NCBI GenBank assembly: GCA_944392655.1
Contig: CALXXL010000018.1
Location: 1-40,809 of the forward strand
Direction: 5' to 3'
Length of the DNA stretch: 40,809 nucleotides
Source of the DNA: an uncultured Victivallaceae bacterium
Lineage (GTDB): Bacteria > Verrucomicrobiota > Lentisphaeria > Victivallales > Victivallaceae
The first letter of the stretch is position 1. Every line of letters starts with the position of its first letter. Positions 7,347 through 16,018 of this stretch are shown here, one piece after another. The position numbers were made by a program, and so were the translations under genes. The notes beneath the pieces are model-generated. The model saw nothing but the letters and a program-made list of their open reading frames with translations, ran no database searches and was not told the DNA's origin.

Positions 7347-10025
7347 ATGAGACTCGTATTGTCACTGTTGTGTCTCTTTGCTGCATTATTCGCGGTAAAA
7401 GCAGATACACCGTTGATCGGTCCGGAATACACCGGAAACGTGGATGCTCAAACTCAGGCTCAGGCGGCAAAAGATGTTTTTACCCGGTTGCTGGGCAAGG
7501 AGAGAAGTGATCAGTTCTCTATAACTATTGTGAAAAAAGATGGCAATGATTACTTTCATATCGCTCCGCAGGACGATATTATTGCCATAACCGCATCTAA
7601 CGGGGTTTCCGCATGCCGGGCGCTAAAATGGTATCTCAACAACATTTGCAATGTCGGGATTACATGGCGCGGTGACAATCTGGTCAATCTTCCGGAAGAC
7701 CTGCCAAAGGATTTTGCGCCAACCGAAGAAGCAACTCCTTTCAAATACCGTTATATCTTCAATAACTGCGTATTCGGTTACGAGACCGCATTCTGGCATT
7801 GGGAAGATTGGGAACATATGATTGACCTGCTTGCCTTCAATGGGATTAATATGCCGGCGATGCTGGCCGGACAGGAAAAAGTATGGCAGGAAACTTACAA
7901 GGAATTCGGACTCAACAAGGAAGACCTCGATAACTTCTTTTCGGGTCCGGCATGGTTCCCATGGCAGTGGATGGGCAACCTTGACGGATGGGGCGGTCCG
8001 CTCTCACAGGCATTTATTGACCGGCACAGCGAAATGCAGAAAAAGATCCTTGCCCGTTCAAGATCTCTGGGTATGACTCCTGTGTTGCCAGGCTTCTCAG
8101 GACATATTCCCAAAGCCTTGGCAGCAAAATTCCCGGAGATGAAGTATCATAAACTTGAATGGTGGGGATTTGACACTATTATTCTCGACTGGCAGGATCC
8201 CATGTTTACCGAAATCGGTAAAACATTCCTCGAAAAACAGCGGGAAATATATGGAACAGACCATTATTACAATATTGACCCATTCAATGAAATGGCGCCG
8301 CCGACATACGAACGTGACTATATTTACAATATGGCCGAAACTATTTACAACTCCATTCTCGCCGGAGACAAAGACGGTATATGGGTAGCCATGACCTGGT
8401 TTGCCAAAATACCGGTAGACGGCAATTGGGACATCAACAATACCCGCAACTTCTTCGACGCAGTACCCAATGACCGGATGCTGGCAATTGAATTGTGGGG
8501 TGAAAACTGGGAAGGAACTGGCTGGTACCGTCAGGACAGCTGGTTCGGGAAACCGTGGATCTGGTGTATTCTGCAGAGCTTCGGCAACCGGGTAGATATA
8601 TATGGCGGTCTGCCGCAGATTTTCACCAACTATAACAAAATGATAAACTCTCCGGAAAAAGGCAATATCCAGGGCATGGGTATAATGACGGAAGGCATGG
8701 ACTTCAACCCGGTAGTCTATGAGCTTGTGCTGGATATGATGTGGGGAGACGGTGTTCAGGATCTCGATGCGTGGAAAGAGTACTATCTCACCTGCCGTTA
8801 CGGCAAGGATATACCGGAATCGGTACGTCAGGCGTGGGATATACTTTTTGAAGAATGCTATACAAAATCACAGCTTATAAATATGACCCAACTGTGCTTC
8901 ACTCCGGGCTTTACTCAGATCCCGGACACTAGCGTGGTTAAACTCTATCAGGCGTGGGAGCTGATGCAACAGGGTGCTGATCAGCTGGGCAATTGTGCCA
9001 GTTATCAGTTTGACCTTATAAACCTGGGGCGCGAAGTAATGAGCCGCATGTCGGACTATGTTATAAACCGCATAAGTCAGGCATACAGCAATAAAGACGT
9101 CAAAGCACTGGAAGAATCCAGAAATGCACTGTTTGCGTATATCGCCGATTTTGATAAACTTATGGGCACAAATGAATATTTCCTCCTTGGCAAATGGTTG
9201 AACGACGCCCGCAAGTGGGCTTCATCTCCTGAAGAAGTACAGCACATGGAATGGTGTGCCAAGCGGCAGATCACCGACTGGGGCGGGCATATCGGACCAT
9301 ATTCAGTTAAAGAGTGGTCAGGATTGGGTACCAAAGCAGCCCCTGAATGGCGGATATATACGGATGAACTTATCAAATCGATTGAGGAAAACCGTGCTGC
9401 AGATATGACCGCTTACAACAACAAACGGCTGGAATTCTACAATCAGTGGTTAAACACAAAAGACGAACTGCCGTTTGAACCGCAGGGCAACGCGGTGGAA
9501 ATTTCAGCAGAAATGCTTGAAAAATGTGGTCAATTGCTTGAAGAATATAAAACTAAAACCAGTTATAATGAAATTGTCCGTCAGCAGGGGGTTGCCGGTC
9601 TCGCCCGTAATAAAAAAGTGATTGCTACAAATTCTGAAAATGGCGCTCACCCGGAATCAATGCTGGTTGACGGTGATCTGACCCTTGCCAGTTCATGGTG
9701 GGCTACTGCTCCGGCTACAGCCACTGTTGATATCGGAGCGCCGGCAGTAGTTGCCGGATTTCTGCTCACCACCTACTGGGGCGACAACCGTTATTACCAG
9801 TATACGATTGATATTTCTGAAGACGGCGTAACCTGGACCACCGTAGTGGACGAATCAGACAATACCAAAGTAGCAGGTCCGCAGGGAATACTCTATCCGA
9901 TTGATGGCACTGTTTGCCGCTATGTCCGGCTGAACATGCTTAGAAACAGCGTGAACTCATCAGTTCATGTTGTTGAACTCAAAGTGCTTTCACCTGATGA
10001 CATGAAAACAATCGAGCAGCAGTAA
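7347..10025 (+). CDS. Secreted alpha-N-acetylglucosaminidase (GH89) with C-terminal F5/8C domain, copy 2
   Basis: Tandem paralogue of the preceding gene, 892 aa, same architecture: signal peptide (residues 1-19), alpha/beta domain, GH89 barrel with Glu315 in DPFNEM and Glu449 in GIMTEGM, and a C-terminal F5/8C domain from about residue 750. Both catalytic glutamates are kept, so both copies should be active. After the shared N-terminal block the proteins differ at many positions, including the segment near residues 385-400 and the C-terminal binding domain, so the two may have drifted in linkage or aglycone preference. It has its own promoter and terminator, so the pair can be expressed independently. 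AGAAAGG stands upstream of ATG 7347. Confidence 0.93.
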   Translation: MRLVLSLLCLFAALFAVKADTPLIGPEYTGNVDAQTQAQAAKDVFTRLLGKERSDQFSITIVKKDGNDYFHIAPQDDIIAITASNGVSACRALKWYLNNICNVGITWRGDNLVNLPEDLPKDFAPTEEATPFKYRYIFNNCVFGYETAFWHWEDWEHMIDLLAFNGINMPAMLAGQEKVWQETYKEFGLNKEDLDNFFSGPAWFPWQWMGNLDGWGGPLSQAFIDRHSEMQKKILARSRSLGMTPVLPGFSGHIPKALAAKFPEMKYHKLEWWGFDTIILDWQDPMFTEIGKTFLEKQREIYGTDHYYNIDPFNEMAPPTYERDYIYNMAETIYNSILAGDKDGIWVAMTWFAKIPVDGNWDINNTRNFFDAVPNDRMLAIELWGENWEGTGWYRQDSWFGKPWIWCILQSFGNRVDIYGGLPQIFTNYNKMINSPEKGNIQGMGIMTEGMDFNPVVYELVLDMMWGDGVQDLDAWKEYYLTCRYGKDIPESVRQAWDILFEECYTKSQLINMTQLCFTPGFTQIPDTSVVKLYQAWELMQQGADQLGNCASYQFDLINLGREVMSRMSDYVINRISQAYSNKDVKALEESRNALFAYIADFDKLMGTNEYFLLGKWLNDARKWASSPEEVQHMEWCAKRQITDWGGHIGPYSVKEWSGLGTKAAPEWRIYTDELIKSIEENRAADMTAYNNKRLEFYNQWLNTKDELPFEPQGNAVEISAEMLEKCGQLLEEYKTKTSYNEIVRQQGVAGLARNKKVIATNSENGAHPESMLVDGDLTLASSWWATAPATATVDIGAPAVVAGFLLTTYWGDNRYYQYTIDISEDGVTWTTVVDESDNTKVAGPQGILYPIDGTVCRYVRLNMLRNSVNSSVHVVELKVLSPDDMKTIEQQ
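7407..7912 (+). repeat. Near-identical 506-bp block, copy 2 (shared with 4521-5026)
   Basis: Partner of 4521-5026 at an offset of 2886 bp. It covers the codons for mature residues 21-189 and ends in the codons around the EFGL sequence. Confidence 0.9.
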
Positions 10026-10049
10026 ATCTTTGTTGCTGTAACTGATTTC

Positions 10050-10088
10050 AAAACGGTTCACCGGACAAATACGGTGAACCGTTTTTTA
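10050..10088 (+). terminator. Rho-independent terminator after GH89 copy 2
   Basis: Stem AAACGGTTCACCG (10051-10063) paired with CGGTGAACCGTTT (from 10072), short loop, then T-run. Its sequence differs from the terminator of copy 1. Confidence 0.9.
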
Positions 10089-10172
10089 TTTGGCAATTCA
10101 GTATCTGAAAGTGGATAAAAACGCCGATATAATGTATATTAAAAAGATTTTATTATACTATCGGGTGAAAAA

Positions 10173-10649
10173 ATGAAAAAGACTAACGCTATGCGTCTGC
10201 TGGAAAATGCCGGCATCGCCTTTGAAATTCGTGAATACGATGTAGCGGACGGGCGGCTCGACGCAGTCTCCGCAGCACAGAAAATGGGGGAAGCGGTTGA
10301 CCGGGTATATAAGACTCTGGTCGCAGTTGCCAATGACCGCGAATATTGTGTTTTTGTAGTTCCGGCGGAACATACTCTTAACTTAAAAAAGGCGGCTCAC
10401 GCAGCTGGTAAAAAGAGCATTGAAATGCTTCCGTCAAAACAGCTTATGCCGCTAACAGGCTATATTCACGGCGGATGCTCTCCGGTAGGTATGAAAAAGC
10501 AATTTCCAACCTGGATCGATATAAGCGCGGCAGATAAGGATTACATCTGTGTTTCAGCCGGCAAAATCGGCTGTAATATGGCGGTAAAGCCCGGAGAACT
10601 GGCCGAATTCATACATGCTGATTTTGCAGAACTTTGCGATGAGGTATAG
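10173..10649 (+). CDS. ybaK: Cys-tRNA(Pro)/aminoacyl-tRNA deacylase, YbaK/EbsC family
   Basis: Cytosolic trans-editing protein that hydrolyses Cys-tRNA(Pro) formed by mistakes of prolyl-tRNA synthetase. The 158-aa length is typical. Family marks are the start KKTNAMRLLENAGIAFEIREY, the central VYKTLVAV segment, and the conserved GGCSPVGMKKQFPT loop near residues 98-111. GGGTGA stands just before ATG 10173. Only 3 bp separate it from the transporter gene downstream, so the two are co-transcribed, although no functional link is evident. Confidence 0.9.
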   Translation: MKKTNAMRLLENAGIAFEIREYDVADGRLDAVSAAQKMGEAVDRVYKTLVAVANDREYCVFVVPAEHTLNLKKAAHAAGKKSIEMLPSKQLMPLTGYIHGGCSPVGMKKQFPTWIDISAADKDYICVSAGKIGCNMAVKPGELAEFIHADFAELCDEV

Positions 10650-10652
10650 AAA

Positions 10653-11585
10653 ATGTTCAAGGCTTTACTGCGTCCGGCGATGATCTTTATTCCGTTTGCC
10701 CTGGGAGTTATGTTCCCTCAGGCACATGTGCTGAACGATCCGCCGATATCAATGGTACGGTGGGTTCTGATCTGTATGATTTTCATATCCTGTTTACAGA
10801 TCAACCTGAATCAGCTTAAACCCAAAAAAGAGCACTGGTATCTGCTGGCTGCCAATCTTTTTATGGGACTGGTTCCTTACGGGATAATCCGGTTGGCATG
10901 GCCGGAAAATGAGGAGCTGGCAAAAGCGGCATTTTTTGTCGGCATTACGCCAACCGCTACCGCCGCTCCGGTAGTTATTGCATTCCTAAACGGCAGAATC
11001 GGATTTGCTTTAACCGGTTTTACTATAACCAATATTTTTATCTCGCTATCACTGCTTCTGCTTCTGCCTATGGTTACCGGAAACTTTACTATCAACTTTA
11101 TCGGCAACGTTGCGGTAACCCTGCTTATGTTGATCGCTCTTCCTGCGGCTATGGCGGCAATTGTCCGCAAGATATACCCGAAAGCCAAAGAGTGGCCGAA
11201 AAAATGCAAAACATTCACCTTTTCGCTCTGGTCGCTGGTATTATTCATCCTGGCTGCGGTCGCCAGAGAATACTTTATTGAACACCCGTCAGAATCTCCG
11301 CTGGCGGTGGTGGAGATTGCGCTTGTATCTCTCGTATTATGCGCATGCAATTTTCTATTTGGGAAATATCTTGCACCCAAGCGTTACCGGCGGGAATGCA
11401 GTCAGCTGCTGGGGCAGAAAAATACCACTTTTACTATGTATCTGGCCCTGCAGTATGCCGGAGCACTGGTGGCCATGGGACCGATTTTTTATATCCTGTG
11501 GCACAATACCTGGAACGCATACCAGATGTATCAATATGACCGTCGGCGCAATATACGTCATGCGCATGACCATCAATTGGAATAG
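10653..11585 (+). CDS. Bile acid:sodium symporter (BASS/SBF) family transporter
   Basis: 310-aa inner-membrane protein with about nine hydrophobic segments. The family marks are TPTATAAPVVIAFLNG in the middle and the C-terminal GQKNTTFTMYLAL segment, matching the cross-over helices of the BASS fold. BASS members carry bile acids, pantoate, pyruvate or other organic anions with Na+; the substrate cannot be told from sequence. The C-terminal tail is polar and His/Arg-rich. The gene follows ybaK after 3 bp. Its 3' end overlaps that of the convergent MFS gene by 13 bp, with no terminator between them. Confidence 0.8.
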   Translation: MFKALLRPAMIFIPFALGVMFPQAHVLNDPPISMVRWVLICMIFISCLQINLNQLKPKKEHWYLLAANLFMGLVPYGIIRLAWPENEELAKAAFFVGITPTATAAPVVIAFLNGRIGFALTGFTITNIFISLSLLLLLPMVTGNFTINFIGNVAVTLLMLIALPAAMAAIVRKIYPKAKEWPKKCKTFTFSLWSLVLFILAAVAREYFIEHPSESPLAVVEIALVSLVLCACNFLFGKYLAPKRYRRECSQLLGQKNTTFTMYLALQYAGALVAMGPIFYILWHNTWNAYQMYQYDRRRNIRHAHDHQLE

Positions 11586-12763
11586 ACGTTGCCTTTTCTC
11601 CCGTCAACCATAACCTGAAGCACCAGCATCAAAGCAGCGGCAAGCATCACCAGAAACGGCAGCAGCATAAATGTGGTATGTGCGGCAAGCCAGCCGAATG
11701 CCGGCGGGATACAGGCAACGCCGAGCATGGCAGCACCACCCTGAAACCCTATGAGTTTCCCGGCCACAGCAAGATTGAACCTTTCCGGAGCAGCATGCAT
11801 CATTGCCGGATAAATCGGCGCTAAAGCAAATCCAATCATTCCCATGCCGATAACCGACAGCTGCGGCATTGCGAAAAGCAATATAACCCCGCCAGCTATA
11901 ACGCCGAAAAGCCCCCAGCGAATCTGACGTATATTGCCGAGGCGGTTGGCAAAAAAGCCAATCACAAAACGCCCGACCGTCAGCATTCCCCAATAGCCGG
12001 CCATAGTGTATCCGGCGACATCCGCAGCAGTTCCGGCACATAATGTAAGATACATATATCCCCAAAGCCCGACGGAAGATTCTATTCCGGTATAAAGCCA
12101 CATCATCACTACACAACTGTAAAAGCGTCCGCGGCTGTATGAAGCTGACTCAACCGCAGTTTTATGATTCAGATTTCCCTTATCCCCCGCACTTCGCTGC
12201 CACATACGGTTTGAAAACGCGAACATCAGCGCCAGAGTTATCTGAACTGCGGCAATTACACCGTACCCCCAGCGCCACGAAGAACCGGAGGCGATCAGCC
12301 AAGTTGTCAGCAACGGGCCAGTCCCGGCGCCAATGCCCCAGCAACAGTGAAGCCAATTCATCTGACTGCTGGAATAGTTTGCCGCGACGTAATAATTCAT
12401 CCCGGTATCGACCGCTCCCTGCCCGAAACCGAGTGGAATCGCCAATAACAGAACCACCCAGAATGCCGGAGACAGTGAATACCCCAGAAGCGAAACTCCG
12501 GTAACAAAACCGCAAATCGCCAGTAATCTTCCCACCGACACCCGCTTAAGTATTGCCCCGCTGCAAAAACTGGACACGGCGGAACAGCAGGTCAAAAGCA
12601 TGGAAATGAATCCGGCATACTGAACCGGACGGGAAAAGTCAATCCGCATATAATCCCAGGCGACCCCCAGCACTGCATCCGGAAGCCCCAAACTGATAAA
12701 ACCGAGGTAGATAATCACCAGAAGCAATATTGAACTTTTTATTCCAAATACTTTGTCAATCAT
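11573..12763 (-). CDS. MFS transporter (fucose-permease-like)
   Basis: 396-aa protein with 12 predicted membrane segments. The N-terminal IYLGFISLGLPDAVLGVAW and the segment MNWLHCCWGIGAGTGPLL resemble the FHS/fucose-permease-like branch of the major facilitator superfamily, which often imports sugars. In a glycan-degrading neighbourhood uptake of a released monosaccharide is plausible, but the substrate is unproven. The gene is divergent from the MATE gene and convergent, with 13 bp overlap, with the BASS gene. Confidence 0.82.
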   Translation of the reverse strand: MIDKVFGIKSSILLLVIIYLGFISLGLPDAVLGVAWDYMRIDFSRPVQYAGFISMLLTCCSAVSSFCSGAILKRVSVGRLLAICGFVTGVSLLGYSLSPAFWVVLLLAIPLGFGQGAVDTGMNYYVAANYSSSQMNWLHCCWGIGAGTGPLLTTWLIASGSSWRWGYGVIAAVQITLALMFAFSNRMWQRSAGDKGNLNHKTAVESASYSRGRFYSCVVMMWLYTGIESSVGLWGYMYLTLCAGTAADVAGYTMAGYWGMLTVGRFVIGFFANRLGNIRQIRWGLFGVIAGGVILLFAMPQLSVIGMGMIGFALAPIYPAMMHAAPERFNLAVAGKLIGFQGGAAMLGVACIPPAFGWLAAHTTFMLLPFLVMLAAALMLVLQVMVDGRKGNVYSN

Positions 12764-12959
12764 ATTAATAATTCCATATAATACAATAAAATCTGATAAT
12801 ATACCGCAACCTTTGATTGATGCAATCAGGAATAATTAAATATCATAAAAACAACCAATGCAGAATTGCAAAAAACATAAAAACTGTTACTTTAAATGGA
12901 ACAATTTTTTAATCTGTATTGCATATTGCAGATACGGATTCCTTTTATGAGGATAAAGA

Positions 12960-14330
12960 ATGGCAAAAGAATTTTTTGTTCACAACCGTGATTTTTATAA
13001 ATCATTCTTTGGGATGACCATAGTCATCGCATTGCAGAATGCGATTGTATTTGCGGTTAATCTGGCTGATGCTATTATGCTGTCGCGTTATTCCGAAACT
13101 GCCCTTTCCGGAGTCGCATTACTGAATCAGGTACAATTTTTACTGCAAATGATGGTTTTCGGTATAGCAGAAGGAGCATTAATCTTCTCGGCCCGCAGTT
13201 GGGGACAGAAAAATATCGGTGCTATTCATGAGGTTATCAACATCGCACTTAAATTCAGCCTTGCAACCGGAATTATTATGAGCGTTATTGCTATTTTTAT
13301 GCCGGAAAAACTGCTTGGATTAATGACATCGGATAAGGCAATTATTGCAGAAGGCGCCAGATATGCCCGAATAATAGGTTTTTCCTATCCTGTCTTTGCC
13401 GTTTCACAGATACTTATGATTATGCTCCGCAGTGTAGAAACAGTAAAGGTAAGTTTTTATGTATCAACAATAACCTTTGTAATCAATGTTACATTGAACT
13501 ATATGTTGATTTACGGCAATTTCGGTTTCCCGGAAATGGGATGCCGCGGTGCGGCTGTTGCAACCCTGTGCGCCAGAAGTGCGGAATTGGTTCTTACCAT
13601 TGCCTACTGTCGAATGATTGACCGGAAAGTCAAATTGCGTCTGCATCATATCTTGAATAAAATGAACCGGATTATGTTGAAAGATTATATACGAATCGGT
13701 ACGCCGGTTTTTCTGGCTGCGGCAACCTGGGGCATTGCTATGGGGATTCAAACCGGTATACTCGGCCATATGGGCAGCAGCGCCATTGCGGCAAATTCGG
13801 TAGCTACTACGGTCTTCCAGTTCGTTACTGTATTCATTGCGGCAAGTGCATCGGCGGCAGCCGTGATAACCGGCAAAACTATCGGTGAACGGCGTTACTG
13901 GTTGATTCGCCCTAACACAAGAACATTTCAAGTGTTATTTATTATAACAGGAATATGCAGTGCCGCAGTACTTTTCCTGCTGCGTTATCCAATAATAACT
14001 GTTTTTTCCAAGTTATCGCCGGAAGCAGTAGATTTATCGCTGCAATTTATGACAGTACTGTCTGTAACTACAATTGGGACATCGTACCAGATGCCGTCTC
14101 TGGTAGGAATTGTCCGGGCTGGTGGGGAAACAGATTTTGTATTGAAAAACGACTTTATTTTCATGTGGTTGATTGTACTGCCGGCTTCGCTGTTAGCGGC
14201 ATTTTACTTCCATGCCTCGCCACTGATCGTTTTTATCTGCCTGAAAGCGGATCAAGTTCTCAAATGCGCAGTGGCAGCGGTGAAACTGAATCGCTACACC
14301 TGGATAAAACGCATTTCCACCGCCAAGTAA
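12960..14330 (+). CDS. MATE family efflux transporter
   Basis: 456 aa, about 12 membrane segments in two similar halves, the usual MATE length. The start ALQNAIVFAVNLADAIMLSRY and the internal EMGCRGAAVATLCAR segment are typical of the NorM/DinF-type superfamily. It would expel cationic drugs or metabolites using Na+ or H+. GAGG stands 8 nt before ATG 12960. It is monocistronic, with a bidirectional terminator behind it. No dedicated regulator is adjacent. Confidence 0.88.
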   Translation: MAKEFFVHNRDFYKSFFGMTIVIALQNAIVFAVNLADAIMLSRYSETALSGVALLNQVQFLLQMMVFGIAEGALIFSARSWGQKNIGAIHEVINIALKFSLATGIIMSVIAIFMPEKLLGLMTSDKAIIAEGARYARIIGFSYPVFAVSQILMIMLRSVETVKVSFYVSTITFVINVTLNYMLIYGNFGFPEMGCRGAAVATLCARSAELVLTIAYCRMIDRKVKLRLHHILNKMNRIMLKDYIRIGTPVFLAAATWGIAMGIQTGILGHMGSSAIAANSVATTVFQFVTVFIAASASAAAVITGKTIGERRYWLIRPNTRTFQVLFIITGICSAAVLFLLRYPIITVFSKLSPEAVDLSLQFMTVLSVTTIGTSYQMPSLVGIVRAGGETDFVLKNDFIFMWLIVLPASLLAAFYFHASPLIVFICLKADQVLKCAVAAVKLNRYTWIKRISTAK

Positions 14331-14340
14331 TTCATACATA

Positions 14341-14373
14341 AAAAAGGCAGATCACTGCCGACCTGCCTTTTTA
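14341..14373. terminator. Bidirectional terminator between the MATE and phosphodiesterase genes
   Basis: AAAAAGGCAG (14341-14350) pairs with CTGCCTTTTT (14363-14372). The A-run on the left and T-run on the right let it serve both convergent genes. Confidence 0.85.
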
Positions 14374-14390
14374 CTGATAATAGTATTGCA

Positions 14391-15836
14391 TTACTCTTCA
14401 GTCATATATCTGCGACAGAACTCCAACATCTGTTCCGGATATAACGGCTGCTCCAATATACGGACATCCTTTATTGAGCCGTTGAACGTATATGGATATT
14501 TCCCTGTCCCATCCTGCCCGAAATAGAATGGCATACCGGACTCCATATTGGTACCGGGAACTGGTTCTGTAAGCAGATAGCACTCACCATCCGGGCGATA
14601 TTCCATAAAGAAGCATCTGTCATCTGGAAAAACCGAAACGATTAAGCCTACTTCCTGCCCCGGAAGCGGATCAAAAGAACCGATATCACTACGGTTCGGC
14701 TTATCTTTTAAACCTATATTAACAATATATCCCGGTCCCGTTCCGCCGTACGGGTAATTGCAGGCCATAACAATACCGGGATTACTGCCATTCTGCCAAT
14801 CTTTATTGCCGAAAAGCGGAGCATCGCCGGATTGACTCTCCGCCGCATTGACACGCATATAGACGGTAAAACCGTTCTCAGTATCTATATTGACCGCGAA
14901 AGGCAGTTCATCTCCACTGCGTTCATAGGAGACAAAGTCAAGATTTTCCGGTAATTCCATTAACGGGCGCACATTGCCTTGAACTGCTTTGCCATCCAGA
15001 TCATGTTCTTCCGGCTTCACACCGAAATGTGCCAGAAGCGTTGCCGCGGCATCAGCGACAGACAATGAGTCTGTAAAAACCCCGTCTTTGTATTTTTTAC
15101 TTATAATACTCAAATGAGGATAGCGGGCGTGAGCGCTGGCCATTCCGTGACTCAACCCGTACCCGCCATGATCGCCGACAATGATTACCAACCAATCCTC
15201 GTTGGCGAAATCTGGACGTTCGGCGATTGCAGCCAGGAGATTATTAATAATATCCACCGTAAAATCGAGTTTTTCCCGATATTGCCGGGAATGTGGATAA
15301 AAACCATAACCGTGACCGCCTTCATCCGGGGCATTGATATATATCTGCATAGCATCAACATCATCAGCAAGCGCTTTAAGCGCGGCGGCTTCAACTTCCA
15401 TATCCCCAACATTGATATATGTAACTTCTGGCGAGCTTGAAGCAATCTGACCGGATTCAGCCCAACCAAACAGGAATGCAGTTTTGAAATTGCCGGCTAA
15501 ATAACTTAATACATTGGGATAATTACTGTAATTTCCTCCGGCGGTATAACCGTTATCTTTGACTCCGCTTTTGGTGGCAAATACACCGGTAGCGATTGCA
15601 GTATGATTCGGGGCTGAATTGGCCGGTGCGTCCGGAATGGTCATGGTTGAAAAAGATACAGTTGAATGATAATCCGGCCCCAGTGGAGTTGGATTATTGA
15701 ACGGATAATAACCTTGACTTAGAAATGCGTCATTACGCGCACCGTCAAGCATAATCAGCACTGCCTTAGGTTTATCCGCCGCCATAAGAGCCGCCGAACA
15801 AAAACCTGCGAGAAAAACGAGTAACAACTTTTTCAT
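14391..15836 (-). CDS. Secreted type I phosphodiesterase/alkaline-phosphatase-superfamily enzyme with LamG-like C-terminal domain
   Basis: Exported hydrolase of the nucleotide pyrophosphatase/phosphodiesterase-like clan. From the chosen start (481 aa) residues 1-19 form a signal peptide ending AALMAA. The catalytic domain carries metal-ligand motifs LDGAR (Asp31), D-x3-H at Asp171/His175 (APDEGGHG), and GDHGGYGLSHG. The nucleophile position in SAPNHTAIATG is Ser74, where many NPP enzymes have Thr. From about residue 330 a concanavalin/LamG-like domain follows (NGFTVYMRV to GSIKDVRILEQPLYPEQM), suggesting binding to a glycan or surface. Start: the open frame runs up to 15911, but ATG 15836 has AGGAGG 7 nt upstream and begins the signal peptide; ATG 15839 is the alternative. 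The substrate (phosphodiester, phosphonate or sulfate ester) is not determined. Confidence 0.8.
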   Translation of the reverse strand: MKKLLLVFLAGFCSAALMAADKPKAVLIMLDGARNDAFLSQGYYPFNNPTPLGPDYHSTVSFSTMTIPDAPANSAPNHTAIATGVFATKSGVKDNGYTAGGNYSNYPNVLSYLAGNFKTAFLFGWAESGQIASSSPEVTYINVGDMEVEAAALKALADDVDAMQIYINAPDEGGHGYGFYPHSRQYREKLDFTVDIINNLLAAIAERPDFANEDWLVIIVGDHGGYGLSHGMASAHARYPHLSIISKKYKDGVFTDSLSVADAAATLLAHFGVKPEEHDLDGKAVQGNVRPLMELPENLDFVSYERSGDELPFAVNIDTENGFTVYMRVNAAESQSGDAPLFGNKDWQNGSNPGIVMACNYPYGGTGPGYIVNIGLKDKPNRSDIGSFDPLPGQEVGLIVSVFPDDRCFFMEYRPDGECYLLTEPVPGTNMESGMPFYFGQDGTGKYPYTFNGSIKDVRILEQPLYPEQMLEFCRRYMTEE

Positions 15837-16018
15837 CATCCCACCTCCTTGTTTAAACTGATGAAAAATCCCACCCTGCTTTATTAATATCCCCTCAATA
15901 TGAAAAAGCAAATTGAAAATAAAATTTTACCTTAATCGAGAAATATGTTCCGTACCAATTTTATATAATTGTTATATAAAAATTTTTCCTGAAATATTAT
16001 TTACCAGCCATTTTCCAC

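Noticed and set aside
4670-7817. Identical minus-strand ORF pairs at 4670/7556 and 4737/7623
   Set aside because: They are antisense shadows made identical by the shared 506-bp block of the GH89 genes; no independent coding evidence.
10877-11380. 167-aa minus-strand ORF inside the BASS gene
   Set aside because: Antisense shadow of a well-supported membrane protein.
12139-12504. 121-aa plus-strand ORF inside the MFS gene
   Set aside because: Antisense to a clear 12-helix transporter; composition fits a shadow frame.
15837-15911. Longer phosphodiesterase start at 15911
   Set aside because: It would put 25 residues before a good signal peptide, and AGGAGG directly precedes 15836.
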